Positions 1 to 6,441 of a DNA stretch of 9,093 nt are shown piece after piece. Position numbers and translations under genes: made by a program. The stretch's first letter is position 1; each line of letters opens with the position of its first letter. The notes under the pieces are model-generated. The model had not been told where the DNA came from. It worked only from the letters and a program-made list of their open reading frames with translations, and did no database searches. The stretch covers positions 1-9,093 of the forward strand of contig CALKTZ010000956.1 of NCBI GenBank assembly GCA_937997355.1, in the 5' to 3' direction. Origin of the DNA: an uncultured Planctomycetales bacterium. Its GTDB lineage: Bacteria > Planctomycetota > Planctomycetia > Isosphaerales > Isosphaeraceae.

Positions 1-1
1 C

Positions 2-2125
2 CTGATCGTCATCCTGCTGTTCCTCCAGGACTGGCGGGCCGTGCTCATCCCCGCCACGACGGTCCCGGTCACGATCATCGGCGCCTTCGCCGCGATGGGG
101 GCGCTCGGCTTCTCGGTCAACATGCTCACGATGTTCGGGCTCGTCCTGGCGATCGGCATCGTCGTCGACGACGCCATCGTGATCGTCGAGAATGCCGCCC
201 ACCACATCGACCGGGGGCTCGACCCCAAATCCGCGACGATCAAGGCGATGTCGGAAGTGATCGGGCCGGTCATCGGGATCACCCTCGTGCTGATGGCCGT
301 CTTCTTGCCGACCGCCTTCCTGCCGGGGATCACCGGGCAGCTCCACCGGCAATTCGCCCTCACCATCGCCGCGACCGCCATCATCAGCGCCATCAACGCC
401 GTCACGCTCAAGCCGGCCCAATGCGCGGTCTATCTCCGGCCGACCCCGGAGAAGAAGAACAGGTTCTACCGCGGCTTCAATCGGATCTACGACCGGATCG
501 AGGCGATTTACGCGGGATTTGTCCGCACGGCGGTCCGCAACTGCACCGTCATGATGATCCTCTTCGCGATCCTCTGCGGCCTGACGGGTTGGTGGTTCAC
601 GAAGCTCCCGACCAGCTTCCTCCCCCAGGAAGACCAGGGGTACATGATCGCCGGGATTCAACTCCCCGACGCGGCCTCGCTGGAACGGACCCGCGCCGTC
701 ACCAAGAAGGTGAGCAAGATCCTGGAATCGACCCCGGGGATTCGGGGGTGGTTCCTGATCGGCGGATTATCGATGCTCGACCAGGCCCCGGCCTCGAACG
801 GGGCGACCCTCTACCTCGACCTGAAACCCTTCGAGGAGCGGAGCGAACATCCCGAGGAGAGCCTCGAAGGGATTCTCGGCCACCTCGTCGGGGAGTTTTC
901 CCAGATCCAGGAGGCGATCGTCTTTGCGTTCCCGCCTCCCGCCATCATGGGCCTCGGCAACACCGGGGGCTTCCAGCTCCAGCTCGAAGACCGGGGCGGG
1001 GGGGGCCTCGCCGAACTCCAGCAGGTAGTCGACGAGATGGTGATGGACGGCAACTCCCAATCCGGCCTGGTCGGCCTTCAAACCCCGTTCCGGACCGGAA
1101 TCCCGCAAATCTACGCCGATATCGACCGCGTGAAGGCGAAGAGCCTCGGGATTCCCTTGAACTCGATTTTCGGCACGCTCCAGGCTTCGCTCGGCTCGGC
1201 CTATGTCAACGACTTCAACAAGTTCGGCCGGACCTGGCAGGTCCGCGTGCAGGCCGACGAGGCGTTCCGGCTCCGCCCGGAAGACGTCCGACGCCTGGAA
1301 GTTCGCAACAGCCGGGGCGAGATGGTGCCGCTCGGCACGCTCTCGAAGGTCGAGAAGACGCTCGGGCCTCAGATCATCCCGAGATACAACCTGTATCCCT
1401 CGGCGTCGATCAACGGCAATGCGGCCCCCGGCTTCAGCTCGGGGCAGGCGATGAAGCTGATGGAGCAGATGGCCGAGACCAAGCTCCCGGCCTCGATGGG
1501 CTACGAATGGACCGGCATGTCGTTCCAGGAAAAACGCGTCGGATCGCAGGCGATCTTCGTCTTCGCCCTCGCGGTCCTCATGGTCTACCTGGTGCTGGCC
1601 GCCCAGTACGAAAGCTGGACGATGCCCGCGGCGGTCATCCTGGTCGTCCCGCTCGCCCTGCTGGGGACCGTCATCGCCGTGGCGGTGCGTGGGATGGACA
1701 ACAACATCTACACCCAGATCGGCATCGTGCTCATCATCGCGCTCGCGAGCAAGAACGCGATCCTGATCGTCGAATTCGCCCGGGAATTGCATTCGAAAGG
1801 GGAGTCGATCCTCGACGCGGCCATCAAGGCGGCCAGGATGAGGTTCCGGCCGATCTTGATGACGTCGTTCGCGTTCATCCTCGGGATCTTGCCGCTGGTC
1901 AACGCGCACGGGGCGGGGGCCGCCAGCCGGAGGGCGCTCGGGACCGCCGTGTTCGGCGGCATGCTCGCCGCGACCATCCTCGCCGTCTTCTTCGTCCCGG
2001 TGTTTTACGTCGTGATGCAGCGGATTTCCGAGCTACGAATGCGGCGGAAAACGCTCACGCCGATGGTTCCTCACACCAGCTTCGATAGCCCGCTCACGGA
2101 GGTTGCCCAGCTAAACGTGGATTGA
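2..2125 (+). CDS. RND (HAE1/AcrB-type) multidrug efflux pump, inner-membrane subunit, 5'-truncated
   Basis: This is the inner-membrane proton/drug antiporter of a tripartite efflux pump, which exports hydrophobic or amphiphilic compounds through a periplasmic adaptor and an outer-membrane channel. The frame is open from base 2, so about 707 residues are present. Aligned by eye to AcrB (about 1050 aa), the fragment begins within TM2, and roughly 340 N-terminal residues lie outside the window. The TM4 motif GIVVDDAIVIVEN holds the paired proton-relay aspartates (codons 167-172; AcrB D407/D408). The TM10 motif ASKNAILIVEF holds the matching lysine (codon 1751; AcrB K940). LPTSFLPQEDQGY marks the start of the second porter half, and RFRPILMTSFAFILG lies in TM11. 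The C-terminus has the usual FVPVFYVV followed by a short basic tail. All visible key residues are intact, so the pump is probably functional. No adaptor or channel gene follows it, so those would lie upstream or elsewhere. The substrate cannot be inferred. Confidence 0.95.
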   Translation: MIVILLFLQDWRAVLIPATTVPVTIIGAFAAMGALGFSVNMLTMFGLVLAIGIVVDDAIVIVENAAHHIDRGLDPKSATIKAMSEVIGPVIGITLVLMAVFLPTAFLPGITGQLHRQFALTIAATAIISAINAVTLKPAQCAVYLRPTPEKKNRFYRGFNRIYDRIEAIYAGFVRTAVRNCTVMMILFAILCGLTGWWFTKLPTSFLPQEDQGYMIAGIQLPDAASLERTRAVTKKVSKILESTPGIRGWFLIGGLSMLDQAPASNGATLYLDLKPFEERSEHPEESLEGILGHLVGEFSQIQEAIVFAFPPPAIMGLGNTGGFQLQLEDRGGGGLAELQQVVDEMVMDGNSQSGLVGLQTPFRTGIPQIYADIDRVKAKSLGIPLNSIFGTLQASLGSAYVNDFNKFGRTWQVRVQADEAFRLRPEDVRRLEVRNSRGEMVPLGTLSKVEKTLGPQIIPRYNLYPSASINGNAAPGFSSGQAMKLMEQMAETKLPASMGYEWTGMSFQEKRVGSQAIFVFALAVLMVYLVLAAQYESWTMPAAVILVVPLALLGTVIAVAVRGMDNNIYTQIGIVLIIALASKNAILIVEFARELHSKGESILDAAIKAARMRFRPILMTSFAFILGILPLVNAHGAGAASRRALGTAVFGGMLAATILAVFFVPVFYVVMQRISELRMRRKTLTPMVPHTSFDSPLTEVAQLNVD

Positions 2126-2136
2126 ATCCGTGTCGA

Positions 2137-2165
2137 TTGACCGGCGATCGATCGGAGAATAGAAT
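2137..2165 (+). promoter_or_regulatory. Candidate sigma70-type promoter of the 79-aa/DUF2335 cassette
   Basis: TTGACC (2137-2142, 5 of 6 matches to the -35 consensus) and TAGAAT (2160-2165, 5 of 6 matches to the -10 consensus) are separated by exactly 17 bp. The element starts 12 bp after the stop of the RND gene. A start site near 2172 would leave a leader of about 40 nt before the first gene of the cassette. The spacer contains the palindrome CGATCGATCG. This suggests the cassette is transcribed on its own rather than only by read-through from the pump gene. It is a pattern match only. Confidence 0.5.
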
Positions 2166-2209
2166 TCACACCGATCCAGAATCCAGGAGTTCGGATATTT
2201 CACGAGGAA

Positions 2210-2449
2210 ATGGTGGTTGAGATGGGGGATTTTACAGATTTACTCTATGCCCGACCGTCATTCTTCGAGGGGGTTGCCCGGATTGTCGATCTGGGGGGCA
2301 CCTTGAACGAATACAATCGATCACCAACCTCGGAACAAGCGGATTGCGATGCATTGGAAGCCGATTGGTCGGCGATCGGTCAGGATTTGGAACAGGCCAT
2401 CACGATCTATCAGGCTTCCAACCCGGAACTGATCGATGGCAAGAAGTAA
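2210..2449 (+). CDS. Small hypothetical protein (79 aa), first gene of the DUF2335 cassette
   Basis: I do not recognise a named family. The product is a short, acidic, soluble-looking protein with no signal peptide or membrane segment. The N-terminal half contains MGDFTDLLYARPSF and GGTLNEYNRSP, and the C-terminal half reads as a helix (ADWSAIGQDLEQAITIYQ). The start is uncertain. ATG 2210 is only 2 nt from the GAGG at 2204-2207, GTG 2213 lies 5 nt from it, and ATG 2222 lies 14 nt from it, so the protein may be 75-79 residues. The last 14 nt (ATGGCAAGAAGTAA) overlap the original start codon of the following DUF2335 gene, which points to translational coupling and a shared role. GC here is about 52%, well below the RND gene upstream. 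The balanced composition and overlapping partner suggest a real gene of unknown function. Confidence 0.7.
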   Translation: MVVEMGDFTDLLYARPSFFEGVARIVDLGGTLNEYNRSPTSEQADCDALEADWSAIGQDLEQAITIYQASNPELIDGKK

Positions 2450-2528
2450 TCCAAGGAAAGGCCAAAATCAACCCGGTGGAGATCCACCTACTTCCCCATC
2501 ATCCGCCTTCCCCATCATCCGCCCCTGA
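2436..2528 (+). pseudogene. Displaced 5' end of the DUF2335 gene (30-codon ORF ended by the frameshift)
   Basis: ATG 2436 lies inside the last codons of the 79-aa gene and has GGAA 7 nt upstream (2425-2428). Its frame reads MARSNPRKGQNQPGG, then DPPTSPSSA, crosses into the second copy of a 16-bp repeat, reads FPIIRP and stops at TGA 2526-2528. If one repeat copy (2507-2522) is removed, the same frame runs on as SSAPDTTAA into the intact DUF2335 domain, giving 178 residues to the TGA at 2986. This is therefore most likely the true N-terminus, cut off by a +16 (net +1) insertion. The 30-residue product alone would have no evident function. Confidence 0.7.
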
Positions 2529-2988
2529 CACGACTGCCGCGGCCGGTACTCAATCTCCAACCCCATCTTCGCTCGCGTCGCAACATACCGTAATCGCAGC
2601 AGCTTCTTATAGCGGACCGATCCCCCCACCGAAGGTTCTCGCGGAATACGACAAGATTTGCCCCGGCGCGGCTTCACAACTCATATCAATCGCTCTCGAA
2701 CAATCGCACCATCGAATGGATCTGGAAAAAATCGTTGTCCAAGGTGACGATCGGCGAGCAAACCTCGGCCTGAAGATCGGTTCGGCTTTCGCCTTTGCCC
2801 TCCTTGCGATCAGTGGTTTCCTCATTCACACAGGGCACGACTGGGCGGGTGTCGCACTCATGGGCATGGATCTCACGGGAGTAGTCGGTTCATTCATCTT
2901 CGGCACATACAACCGCCGGAGGGAACGCGAAACCAAAGAGCAAATCAGGCGGGGAGATAGGCCCGCTAAAAAATCCAGTACTCGTTGA
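2476..2988 (+). CDS. DUF2335 family membrane protein (domain intact, 5' end frameshifted)
   Basis: This frame holds the whole DUF2335 domain, a predicted membrane-protein family of unknown function. A Pro/Ser/Thr/Ala-rich linker is followed by SGPIPPPKVLAEYDKICPGA, a helix with LISIALEQSHHRMDLEK, and two hydrophobic segments (near SAFAFALLAISGFLIHTG and WAGVALMGMDLTGVVGSFIF). A strongly basic tail (YNRRRERETKEQIRRG) ends it, so both termini are probably cytoplasmic. The only non-ATG start that keeps the domain in frame without running deep into the upstream gene is GTG 2476 (170 aa), 14 nt after AAGGAAAGG. An ATG at 2344 is also in frame but would overlap the 79-aa gene by 106 nt and read it out of frame, so I reject it. 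The residues between GTG 2476 and the second repeat copy (VEIHLLPHHPP) look like frameshifted sequence. The gene is either inactive, rescued by the GTG, or able to revert by loss of one repeat. Family call firm, start weak. Confidence 0.75.
   Translation: MEIHLLPHHPPSPSSAPDTTAAAGTQSPTPSSLASQHTVIAAASYSGPIPPPKVLAEYDKICPGAASQLISIALEQSHHRMDLEKIVVQGDDRRANLGLKIGSAFAFALLAISGFLIHTGHDWAGVALMGMDLTGVVGSFIFGTYNRRRERETKEQIRRGDRPAKKSSTR
2491..2522 (+). repeat. Perfect 16-bp tandem duplication inside the DUF2335 gene
   Basis: CTTCCCCATCATCCGC occurs twice head to tail (2491-2506 and 2507-2522), and one further C extends the match. Because 16 is not a multiple of 3, the second copy shifts the frame by +1. 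Copy 1 read in the ATG 2436 frame and copy 2 read in the downstream domain frame both give SPSSA, as expected for a recent duplication of a coding segment. Confidence 0.95.
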
Positions 2989-3001
2989 TCGTATCTCTCG
3001 C

Positions 3002-4486
3002 TCACATCAACGCGGCGATCGGGTCGCCGTGGTAGACGTAGTGGGGCCGATCCTGCGCGTCGTGCCAGGCGATTGTGGCGGGGAGTCCGAGCGCCTGGTA
3101 GATGGTGGCGGCGAAGTTTTCCGGCGTCTGGGGATCGGACCGAGGGAAGGCACCGTTCTTGTCGGTCGTGCCGACCGCCCGGCCGCCCTGGACGCCGCCG
3201 CCCGCGAAGAACACCGTCTGGGCGGGTCCCCAGTGATCGCGCCCCGGTGTCGTGTAGTGCTGCTTGAGGTGCGAGATCCTCGGCGTCCGCCCGAATTCTC
3301 CCGCCATGACGATCAGCGTCTCGTCGAGCATGCCGGTGGCGTGCAAATCGTCGAGCAGCGCGGAGAGGGCCTGATCGGTCGGAGGGAGCAGCTTCTCCCT
3401 GAGATGAGGGAAGATGTTCCCGTGCGTATCCCAGGTTTCGTTGTTCCCCAAATTCACCTGGACCAGATTCACCCCCGCCTCGACCAGCCGGCGAGCCATC
3501 AGCAACGACCAGCCGAAGGTGTGCCGTCCGTAACGGTCGAGGGTCGTCGGGTCGGCATTGACGACGTCGAACGCTTCCTTGATCTTGGCGTCGGTGAGAA
3601 GGGAGACCGCCCCCTGGCGATGGGCATCGAACGATTCCCTGGTGGCGAGGTCTTCGAGGATTCGGCTCTGCCGATCGATCGAAGCGAGGAGTTCGAGCCG
3701 GCTCCTGAAGCGGGAGTCGGTGAATCCCTGGGGCACGTTCAGGCTCGGCGCCTGGAAGATTCGCCCGGTCCGGGCCTCCCCCTCGCGCTTCTGGTGATCG
3801 AACTCGTACGTCGGAAAGGCGCCGTAGTTGGTGGGGTGGAACGGTGAGGCTTCGATGAACCAGGGGTCGTGCCGCGGCCCCATCTCGCCGCCGAACTGCC
3901 CGGGAATCACACGCCCCGTGCTATGAATCAGCTTCTCGGGAAGAACCACGGCGGGGGGGAGGTTGTTGCTCGGACGGGTCAGGGCTCCGGCGATCGACGC
4001 GATCGAGGGCCAGTCGCTCGGCTTGGGCTTGGTAGGGTCGAAGCCCGGGGGCGACGTGTGCCGTCCCGTCAGCATGATGAGATGGCCGAGCGAATGGTCG
4101 TTCGACGGATGCGTCAGGGATCGGACCAGCGACCAGAGATGACTCCGCTGCGCCAACTTGGGGAGATGCTCGCAAATGGAGAGCCCGGGCGTGGAGGTCG
4201 CGATCGGCTCGAATTCGCTCCGAATTCCGTCGGGGGCATCGGGCTTCATGTCGAAGGAGTCGATCTGCGACAGCCCCCCCGACAGGAAAATATAGATGAC
4301 CGACTTTGCCTTGATCGACGGCCCGGTCGATCCCGTCTGCCCGTTCGCACCCAGGGCGCGGAGCGGCCCGAGATGATTCATCCCGAGCCCCATCAGCCCG
4401 ATCGCCCCCGCCCGGATCGCGGTTCGGCGCGAGACGCGAGGATGATGGGGCGTACCCGGAATCGATCGCCAATCCAGCTCGGACAT
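3002..4486 (-). CDS. DUF1501 family protein with Tat signal
   Basis: A 494-residue member of DUF1501, secreted proteins related to the sulfatase/alkaline-phosphatase fold and abundant in Planctomycetes, with no firmly established reaction. The N-terminus has a twin-arginine motif (SRRTAIRAG, R20-R21) and a hydrophobic stretch (AIGLMGLGMNHLG), so export folded by the Tat system is likely. Family landmarks in order are VIYIFLSGGLSQIDSFDMKP, NDHSLGHLIMLTGRHT, NETWDTHGN, LIVMAGEFGRTP, GRDHWGPAQTVFFAGGGV and, near the C-terminus, PENFAATIYQALGLP. Start: the frame opens upstream at 4585, but MSELDW at 4486 is preceded by GAGGAGG (10-nt spacing), and only this start puts the Tat motif near the N-terminus. 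In Planctomycetes such genes often sit beside a DUF1549/DUF1553 cytochrome-like partner; none is present here. It is divergent from cutC and ends 13 nt from the DUF2335 stop. Confidence 0.93.
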   Translation of the reverse strand: MSELDWRSIPGTPHHPRVSRRTAIRAGAIGLMGLGMNHLGPLRALGANGQTGSTGPSIKAKSVIYIFLSGGLSQIDSFDMKPDAPDGIRSEFEPIATSTPGLSICEHLPKLAQRSHLWSLVRSLTHPSNDHSLGHLIMLTGRHTSPPGFDPTKPKPSDWPSIASIAGALTRPSNNLPPAVVLPEKLIHSTGRVIPGQFGGEMGPRHDPWFIEASPFHPTNYGAFPTYEFDHQKREGEARTGRIFQAPSLNVPQGFTDSRFRSRLELLASIDRQSRILEDLATRESFDAHRQGAVSLLTDAKIKEAFDVVNADPTTLDRYGRHTFGWSLLMARRLVEAGVNLVQVNLGNNETWDTHGNIFPHLREKLLPPTDQALSALLDDLHATGMLDETLIVMAGEFGRTPRISHLKQHYTTPGRDHWGPAQTVFFAGGGVQGGRAVGTTDKNGAFPRSDPQTPENFAATIYQALGLPATIAWHDAQDRPHYVYHGDPIAALM

Positions 4487-4496
4487 AATTCGTCGG

Positions 4497-4503
4497 CCTC
4501 CTC
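4497..4503 (-). promoter_or_regulatory. Ribosome binding site fixing the DUF1501 start
   Basis: On the minus strand this reads GAGGAGG, 10 nt before the ATG at 4486-4484. It supports that start over the upstream in-frame ATGs at 4510 and 4585, which would put 25 or more residues in front of the Tat signal. Confidence 0.75.
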
Positions 4504-4720
4504 GTGTCATCACGAACACGAATAGGATGCAATCATGTTCGATCTCGCGTGTTAAATCATAATCCAACAAGTTCTTGACCGCCATGCAAATCGTGAAATC
4601 CGGCGACCCGGGCTTTCCGGTTCAAACGATTCGTTCCCGTGCAACCGGATGCCGTTTCCGGTAACCTTCAGTCTGCAAAAGCTTGGTGAAATGGCGGGTT
4701 CGGACGAGGACCTCCCGAGC

Positions 4721-4725
4721 GAGGA
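4721..4725 (+). promoter_or_regulatory. Ribosome binding site fixing the cutC start
   Basis: GAGGA lies 4 nt before ATG 4730 (5 nt counted from GAGG). The upstream in-frame ATGs at 4649 and 4691 have no comparable site, and the 27 extra residues they would add precede the usual CutC N-terminus. Confidence 0.6.
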
Positions 4726-4729
4726 TGAT

Positions 4730-5470
4730 ATGGGGCAACGCATCACGGTCGAAATCTGCGTCGGCGACCTCGAATCGGCGATCGAGGCGGAACGCGGAGG
4801 GGCGGACCGGGTCGAGCTTTGCGACAACCTGGCGGTTGGCGGTACCACGCCCGGCCCCGGCACGATCGCGGTGGCATGCCGCAGGCTCCAGATCCCGGTT
4901 CACGTACTGATCCGCCCGCGCGGCGGCGATTTCCTGCACACCGAATCGGAACTGGCGGCGATGCGTCTGGACATCGAAGCGGCCAAATCACTCGGCGCGG
5001 CGGGGGTCGTGCTCGGCCTCCTGACGGCGGACGCGACGATCGACCGTGATCGGACCGAGCGGCTGATCGAACTGGCCCGTCCCTTGAGCGTGACGTTCCA
5101 CAAGGCGTTCGACCAAACCCGCGACCCGTTCCAGGCCCTCGACACCTTGATCGCGATGGGGGTCGACCGGGTCCTGACCTCGGGATGCCGGCCATCGGCC
5201 CTGGAAGGGGTCGGTATCCTGGCGGGCCTTGTCACCCACGCCGCGGGGCGAATCGCCATCCTGGCGGGGGGCCATCTCACCGTTCAGAACCTGCAAAACA
5301 TCATTCGTGCAACCGACGTGAAGGAAGTCCATCTTGGTTCCGCCGCGAACCGAAAATGGCTCAGCCCGATGAACCCGCTCCCGAGAGACGGCTCCGACAC
5401 CTCCTGGAATGGAGTCGACGCGTCGGCCGTTCGAGAGATCGTGCGTGTCGTTTCGGCGATTGAAAACTGA
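4730..5470 (+). CDS. cutC: CutC family protein (copper homeostasis protein CutC)
   Basis: A 246-residue CutC protein, a cytoplasmic TIM-barrel family of about 240-250 residues. It was named for copper tolerance in E. coli, but that link is disputed because the small RNA MicL is made from within E. coli cutC; the biochemical activity is not settled. Motifs in order are TVEICVGDLESAIEAERGG and ADRVELC (residues 6-31), GGTTPGPG (37-44), VHVLIRPRGGDF (57-68), VTFHKAFDQTRDP (121-133), RVLTSGC (147-153), GRIAILAGGH (173-182) and EVHLGSA. The conserved Arg and Asp of RPRGGD and the His of FHKAFD are present. Family members commonly read GGG where this one reads GGH at 180-182. Start: ATG 4730 is preceded by GAGGA and gives the family-typical N-terminus. 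The gene is single, divergent from DUF1501, and ends 22 nt from the converging ABC operon. Confidence 0.92.
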   Translation: MGQRITVEICVGDLESAIEAERGGADRVELCDNLAVGGTTPGPGTIAVACRRLQIPVHVLIRPRGGDFLHTESELAAMRLDIEAAKSLGAAGVVLGLLTADATIDRDRTERLIELARPLSVTFHKAFDQTRDPFQALDTLIAMGVDRVLTSGCRPSALEGVGILAGLVTHAAGRIAILAGGHLTVQNLQNIIRATDVKEVHLGSAANRKWLSPMNPLPRDGSDTSWNGVDASAVREIVRVVSAIEN

Positions 5471-5492
5471 GCCATCTCGATCGTCCGCACGC

Positions 5493-6374
5493 TCAACTCG
5501 ATTCGGTCGTCTTCACGCGGAATTCGCGATCCGAGAAGATCCACGAGCCCGCGACCGCGATCACGAGCCCGGCGCCGATCAAGGCGCAGAGCGCGATCGT
5601 CGCGCTCGGTGCCGTCTTCGACTGGATCGACCACGGGCCTCCGGGAATCCCGAGCCAATCGATCCAGAGCACGCGCACCCAGTACATGACCGTCCCCCGC
5701 CGGACGACGAAATCGATGTTCGCGAGGAGCCCTTCGAGGACGACGACGTAGATCACGCCGACGATCAAGGATCGGCGTGCGAGCAAGCTCAACGCCCCGA
5801 AGATCGGCACGTAGGCGGCCAGGCTCAAGAACGAAGTCGCGCAGACGATCGGCCCATGGGTGCGCAGCACCGTTTCCAGGAGATTGGGCTCCCCCCAGTA
5901 AATGGCCGCGAGGGTCCCCAGCATCGAGAACGAGGCCAATATCGATGTCACCAGGATGGTCGCCGCGATCTTGGCGAGATAGATCATCCATTTGGGGATC
6001 GGGCGAATCAGGAGATAGGTGAGCGTACGCTCTTCGAGATCGTCGTTCACCATCCCGGAGGCGAACAGGAGCGCGGTCAATGGGATCAATGCCTGGGGAA
6101 TCAGGCCGTAGATCAGGAGATTGACCAGGCGGTCGGTGTCGAATCCGCCCACGTAGTAGTGCGTCACCCCGGCGATCAGGATCGGCACGAGATGCAAGAG
6201 CCCGAAGGCGAGCGAGCGCGACCCTCGAACTTGACGCTCGATCGTGATCCGCAAGAGTGTCATCAAGGCAGACAACGGCACTCGACGTGAAAGTCGGAGC
6301 GACGGAGAGGTTGAGAGCAAGCCCCCGGCGGAGGAATCCGGGCCATCGGTCATGATGCTGGCAGGTTCTGTCAT
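5493..6374 (-). CDS. ABC-2 type transporter permease (last gene of the ABC operon)
   Basis: A 293-residue membrane subunit of an ABC exporter. A polar cytoplasmic N-terminus of about 50 residues is followed by six hydrophobic segments, near residues 54-74, 86-108, 132-158, 175-197, 202-222 and 259-280. The first cytoplasmic loop carries NDDLEERTLTYLLIRPIPKW (110-129), the coupling-region pattern typical of ABC-2 permeases that touch the ATPase. The protein ends in a short charged tail. ATG 6374 has a GGGGG run 4 nt upstream; a second in-frame ATG at 6353 has no ribosome binding site. It lies 67 nt downstream of its probable partner ATPase (6442-7386) and differs clearly from the other permease in the operon (7424-8506), so the two pairs are not a simple recent duplication. 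Substrate unknown. Confidence 0.88.
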   Translation of the reverse strand: MTEPASIMTDGPDSSAGGLLSTSPSLRLSRRVPLSALMTLLRITIERQVRGSRSLAFGLLHLVPILIAGVTHYYVGGFDTDRLVNLLIYGLIPQALIPLTALLFASGMVNDDLEERTLTYLLIRPIPKWMIYLAKIAATILVTSILASFSMLGTLAAIYWGEPNLLETVLRTHGPIVCATSFLSLAAYVPIFGALSLLARRSLIVGVIYVVVLEGLLANIDFVVRRGTVMYWVRVLWIDWLGIPGGPWSIQSKTAPSATIALCALIGAGLVIAVAGSWIFSDREFRVKTTESS

Positions 6375-6441
6375 CAGGCCCCCAAATCCGTCGGATCACA
6401 TTGAGGCGACGATTCCGATGCGTGGTCGGCCGGTGTCCGAG

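Larger units (their letters stand above)
4487..4729. promoter_or_regulatory. Divergent intergenic region between DUF1501 and cutC
   Basis: This 243-bp gap must contain promoters for both flanking genes, but none is clear. On the minus strand a TATGAT (-10-like, forward 4556-4561) lies 70 bp from the DUF1501 start without a good -35. On the plus strand TTGACC (4575-4580) has no matching -10 at 16-18 bp. A cluster of related CCGG-centred motifs is present: TTTCCGGTT (4614-4622), its inverted form AACCGGA (4643-4649) and TTTCCGGTAA (4655-4664). It could be an operator ahead of cutC. Two in-frame ATGs (4649, 4691) upstream of the chosen cutC start also lie here. Confidence 0.35.

Noticed and set aside
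767..1909. Long open frame of 380 codons antisense to the RND gene
   Set aside because: It is rich in Arg, Asp, Glu and His with no domain or hydrophobic pattern, as expected opposite a GC-rich gene. The plus-strand frame is clearly AcrB-like.
421..2088. Overlapping 555-codon frame on the same strand as the RND gene
   Set aside because: Arg/Pro/Gly-rich shadow translation in the wrong frame, without recognisable motifs.
2146..2155. CGATCGATCG palindrome as an operator
   Set aside because: GATCG-type words are very common throughout the window, so this one is not distinctive.
2344..2475. ATG 2344 as the start of the DUF2335 protein
   Set aside because: It would overlap the 79-aa gene by 106 nt in another frame and add residues that look like an out-of-frame reading of that gene. 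ATG 2436 in the pre-duplication frame explains the N-terminus better.
3029..4525. Two plus-strand open frames opposite DUF1501
   Set aside because: Both are low-complexity charged shadows; the minus strand carries the full DUF1501 motif series and a ribosome binding site.
5471..5492. Possible bidirectional terminator between cutC and the ABC operon
   Set aside because: No stable hairpin or T-run could be found in the 22-nt gap.
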